64,000 nt of DNA, taken from NCBI GenBank assembly GCA_016716335.1, contig JADJWN010000005.1:186001-250000 (forward strand), given 5' to 3'. A model generated the notes under the pieces. It did not search any database. It had not been told where the DNA came from and saw only the letters and a program-made list of their open reading frames with translations. The position numbers and the translations under genes were made by a program. This DNA is from Saprospiraceae bacterium. GTDB taxonomy: Bacteria > Bacteroidota > Bacteroidia > Chitinophagales > Saprospiraceae. Each line of letters opens with the position of its first letter. The stretch's first letter is position 1. Shown in pieces: positions 63,839-64,000 of this stretch.

Positions 63839-64000
63839 ATTTCTATTTATTATTTTCATCAGATAATAATACGATTTTATCGTCTTCCCAGGCTTTTTTG
63901 ATGAGTGGATAAAGAGCATTGTAAAATGCATCATAACAGTCCCTTTCGTTAGTTTCATTATCCCAGAGTATATGTGAAGCGATAAATATATTGGGATCAA
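63816..64000. repeat. Direct repeat, copy 2 (cut by window end)
   Basis: Matches 48985-49169 with two substitutions (one silent, one Lys to Arg in the lipoprotein). It contains the 3' end of a lipoprotein gene and the first 23 bases of the giant T9SS gene. Confidence 0.95.
63843..64000 (-). CDS. Lipoprotein paralog, 3' end only (rest outside window)
   Basis: The last 52 codons of a second copy of the lipoprotein gene at 49012-49743, differing in this stretch by one amino acid ('NERDCYDAF' instead of 'NEKDCYDAF') and one silent base. The 5' part lies beyond the window. It ends 4 bases before the start codon of the giant T9SS gene, so this copy is the one with an intact downstream partner. Confidence 0.8.
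   Translation of the reverse strand, partial: DPNIFIASHILWDNETNERDCYDAFYNALYPLIKKAWEDDKIVLLSDENNK

Overview
The window looks like a chromosomal segment from a member of the Bacteroidota, most likely a Saprospiraceae-like bacterium. Three things point there. First, there are two very large secreted proteins with C-terminal type IX secretion (T9SS) sorting domains, one of them with SprB-type repeats. Second, several promoters match the Bacteroidota consensus (TTG or TTTG, about 20 nt, then TAnnTTTG). Third, the gene content fits (futalosine-pathway MqnA, mre/PBP2 locus, GIN-domain protein, split transketolase, Uma2 protein). No rRNA, tRNA or CRISPR array was seen.

Region 1 (1-8057, + strand) is a compact operon for a surface sugar: a glycosyltransferase (cut by the window start), an SpsF-like cytidylyltransferase, a two-subunit transketolase, a class III aminotransferase, a short-chain dehydrogenase, a NeuB-type synthase without the C-terminal SAF domain, a sterol-desaturase-family hydroxylase with a zinc ribbon, and an SMR-type transporter. 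This set does not match any nonulosonic-acid pathway I can name and is the best candidate for an undescribed biosynthetic system. Region 2 (8207-14555) holds a fused E1 alpha/beta 2-oxoacid dehydrogenase, a GIN-domain protein, an arsenic operon (arsR-arsM, then acr3) with a clear palindromic operator, and an unknown gene. Region 3 (14845-17621) is an AT-rich McrBC type IV restriction module. Region 4 (18001-26052) has mqnA, an alpha/beta hydrolase, a 1276-residue T9SS protein with 11 repeats of about 50 residues, an outer-membrane protein and a propeller-type lipoprotein. Region 5 (26204-45644) is housekeeping: rpsO-pnp, sucB, prfA, an M16-like protein, mreBCD-mrdA, an O-antigen-ligase-like protein, rnr, nadC, an ABC-F ATPase and a serine-hydrolase lipoprotein. 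Region 6 (46006-48932) is a tyrosine-degradation operon, marR-hmgA-hpd.

Region 7 (48945-64000, mostly - strand) is an AT-rich, rearranged surface-protein region. It has two insertion sequences (IS3-like and IS4-like) with genes truncated at their edges, a remnant of a SPASM-domain peptide maturase, a putative secreted zinc metallopeptidase, lipoproteins, and a 1564-residue T9SS/SprB protein. A 185-bp near-identical direct repeat (48985-49169 and 63816-64000) shows that a lipoprotein gene plus the first codons of the T9SS gene were recently duplicated.

Eight otherwise well-conserved genes are broken by small indels or a missing block (SDR, pnp, mreC, mrdA, rnr, ABC-F, Uma2, the T9SS giant). 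Because most are essential or housekeeping genes, residual sequencing or assembly error is more likely than real decay, and the broken genes are annotated here as single frameshifted genes.
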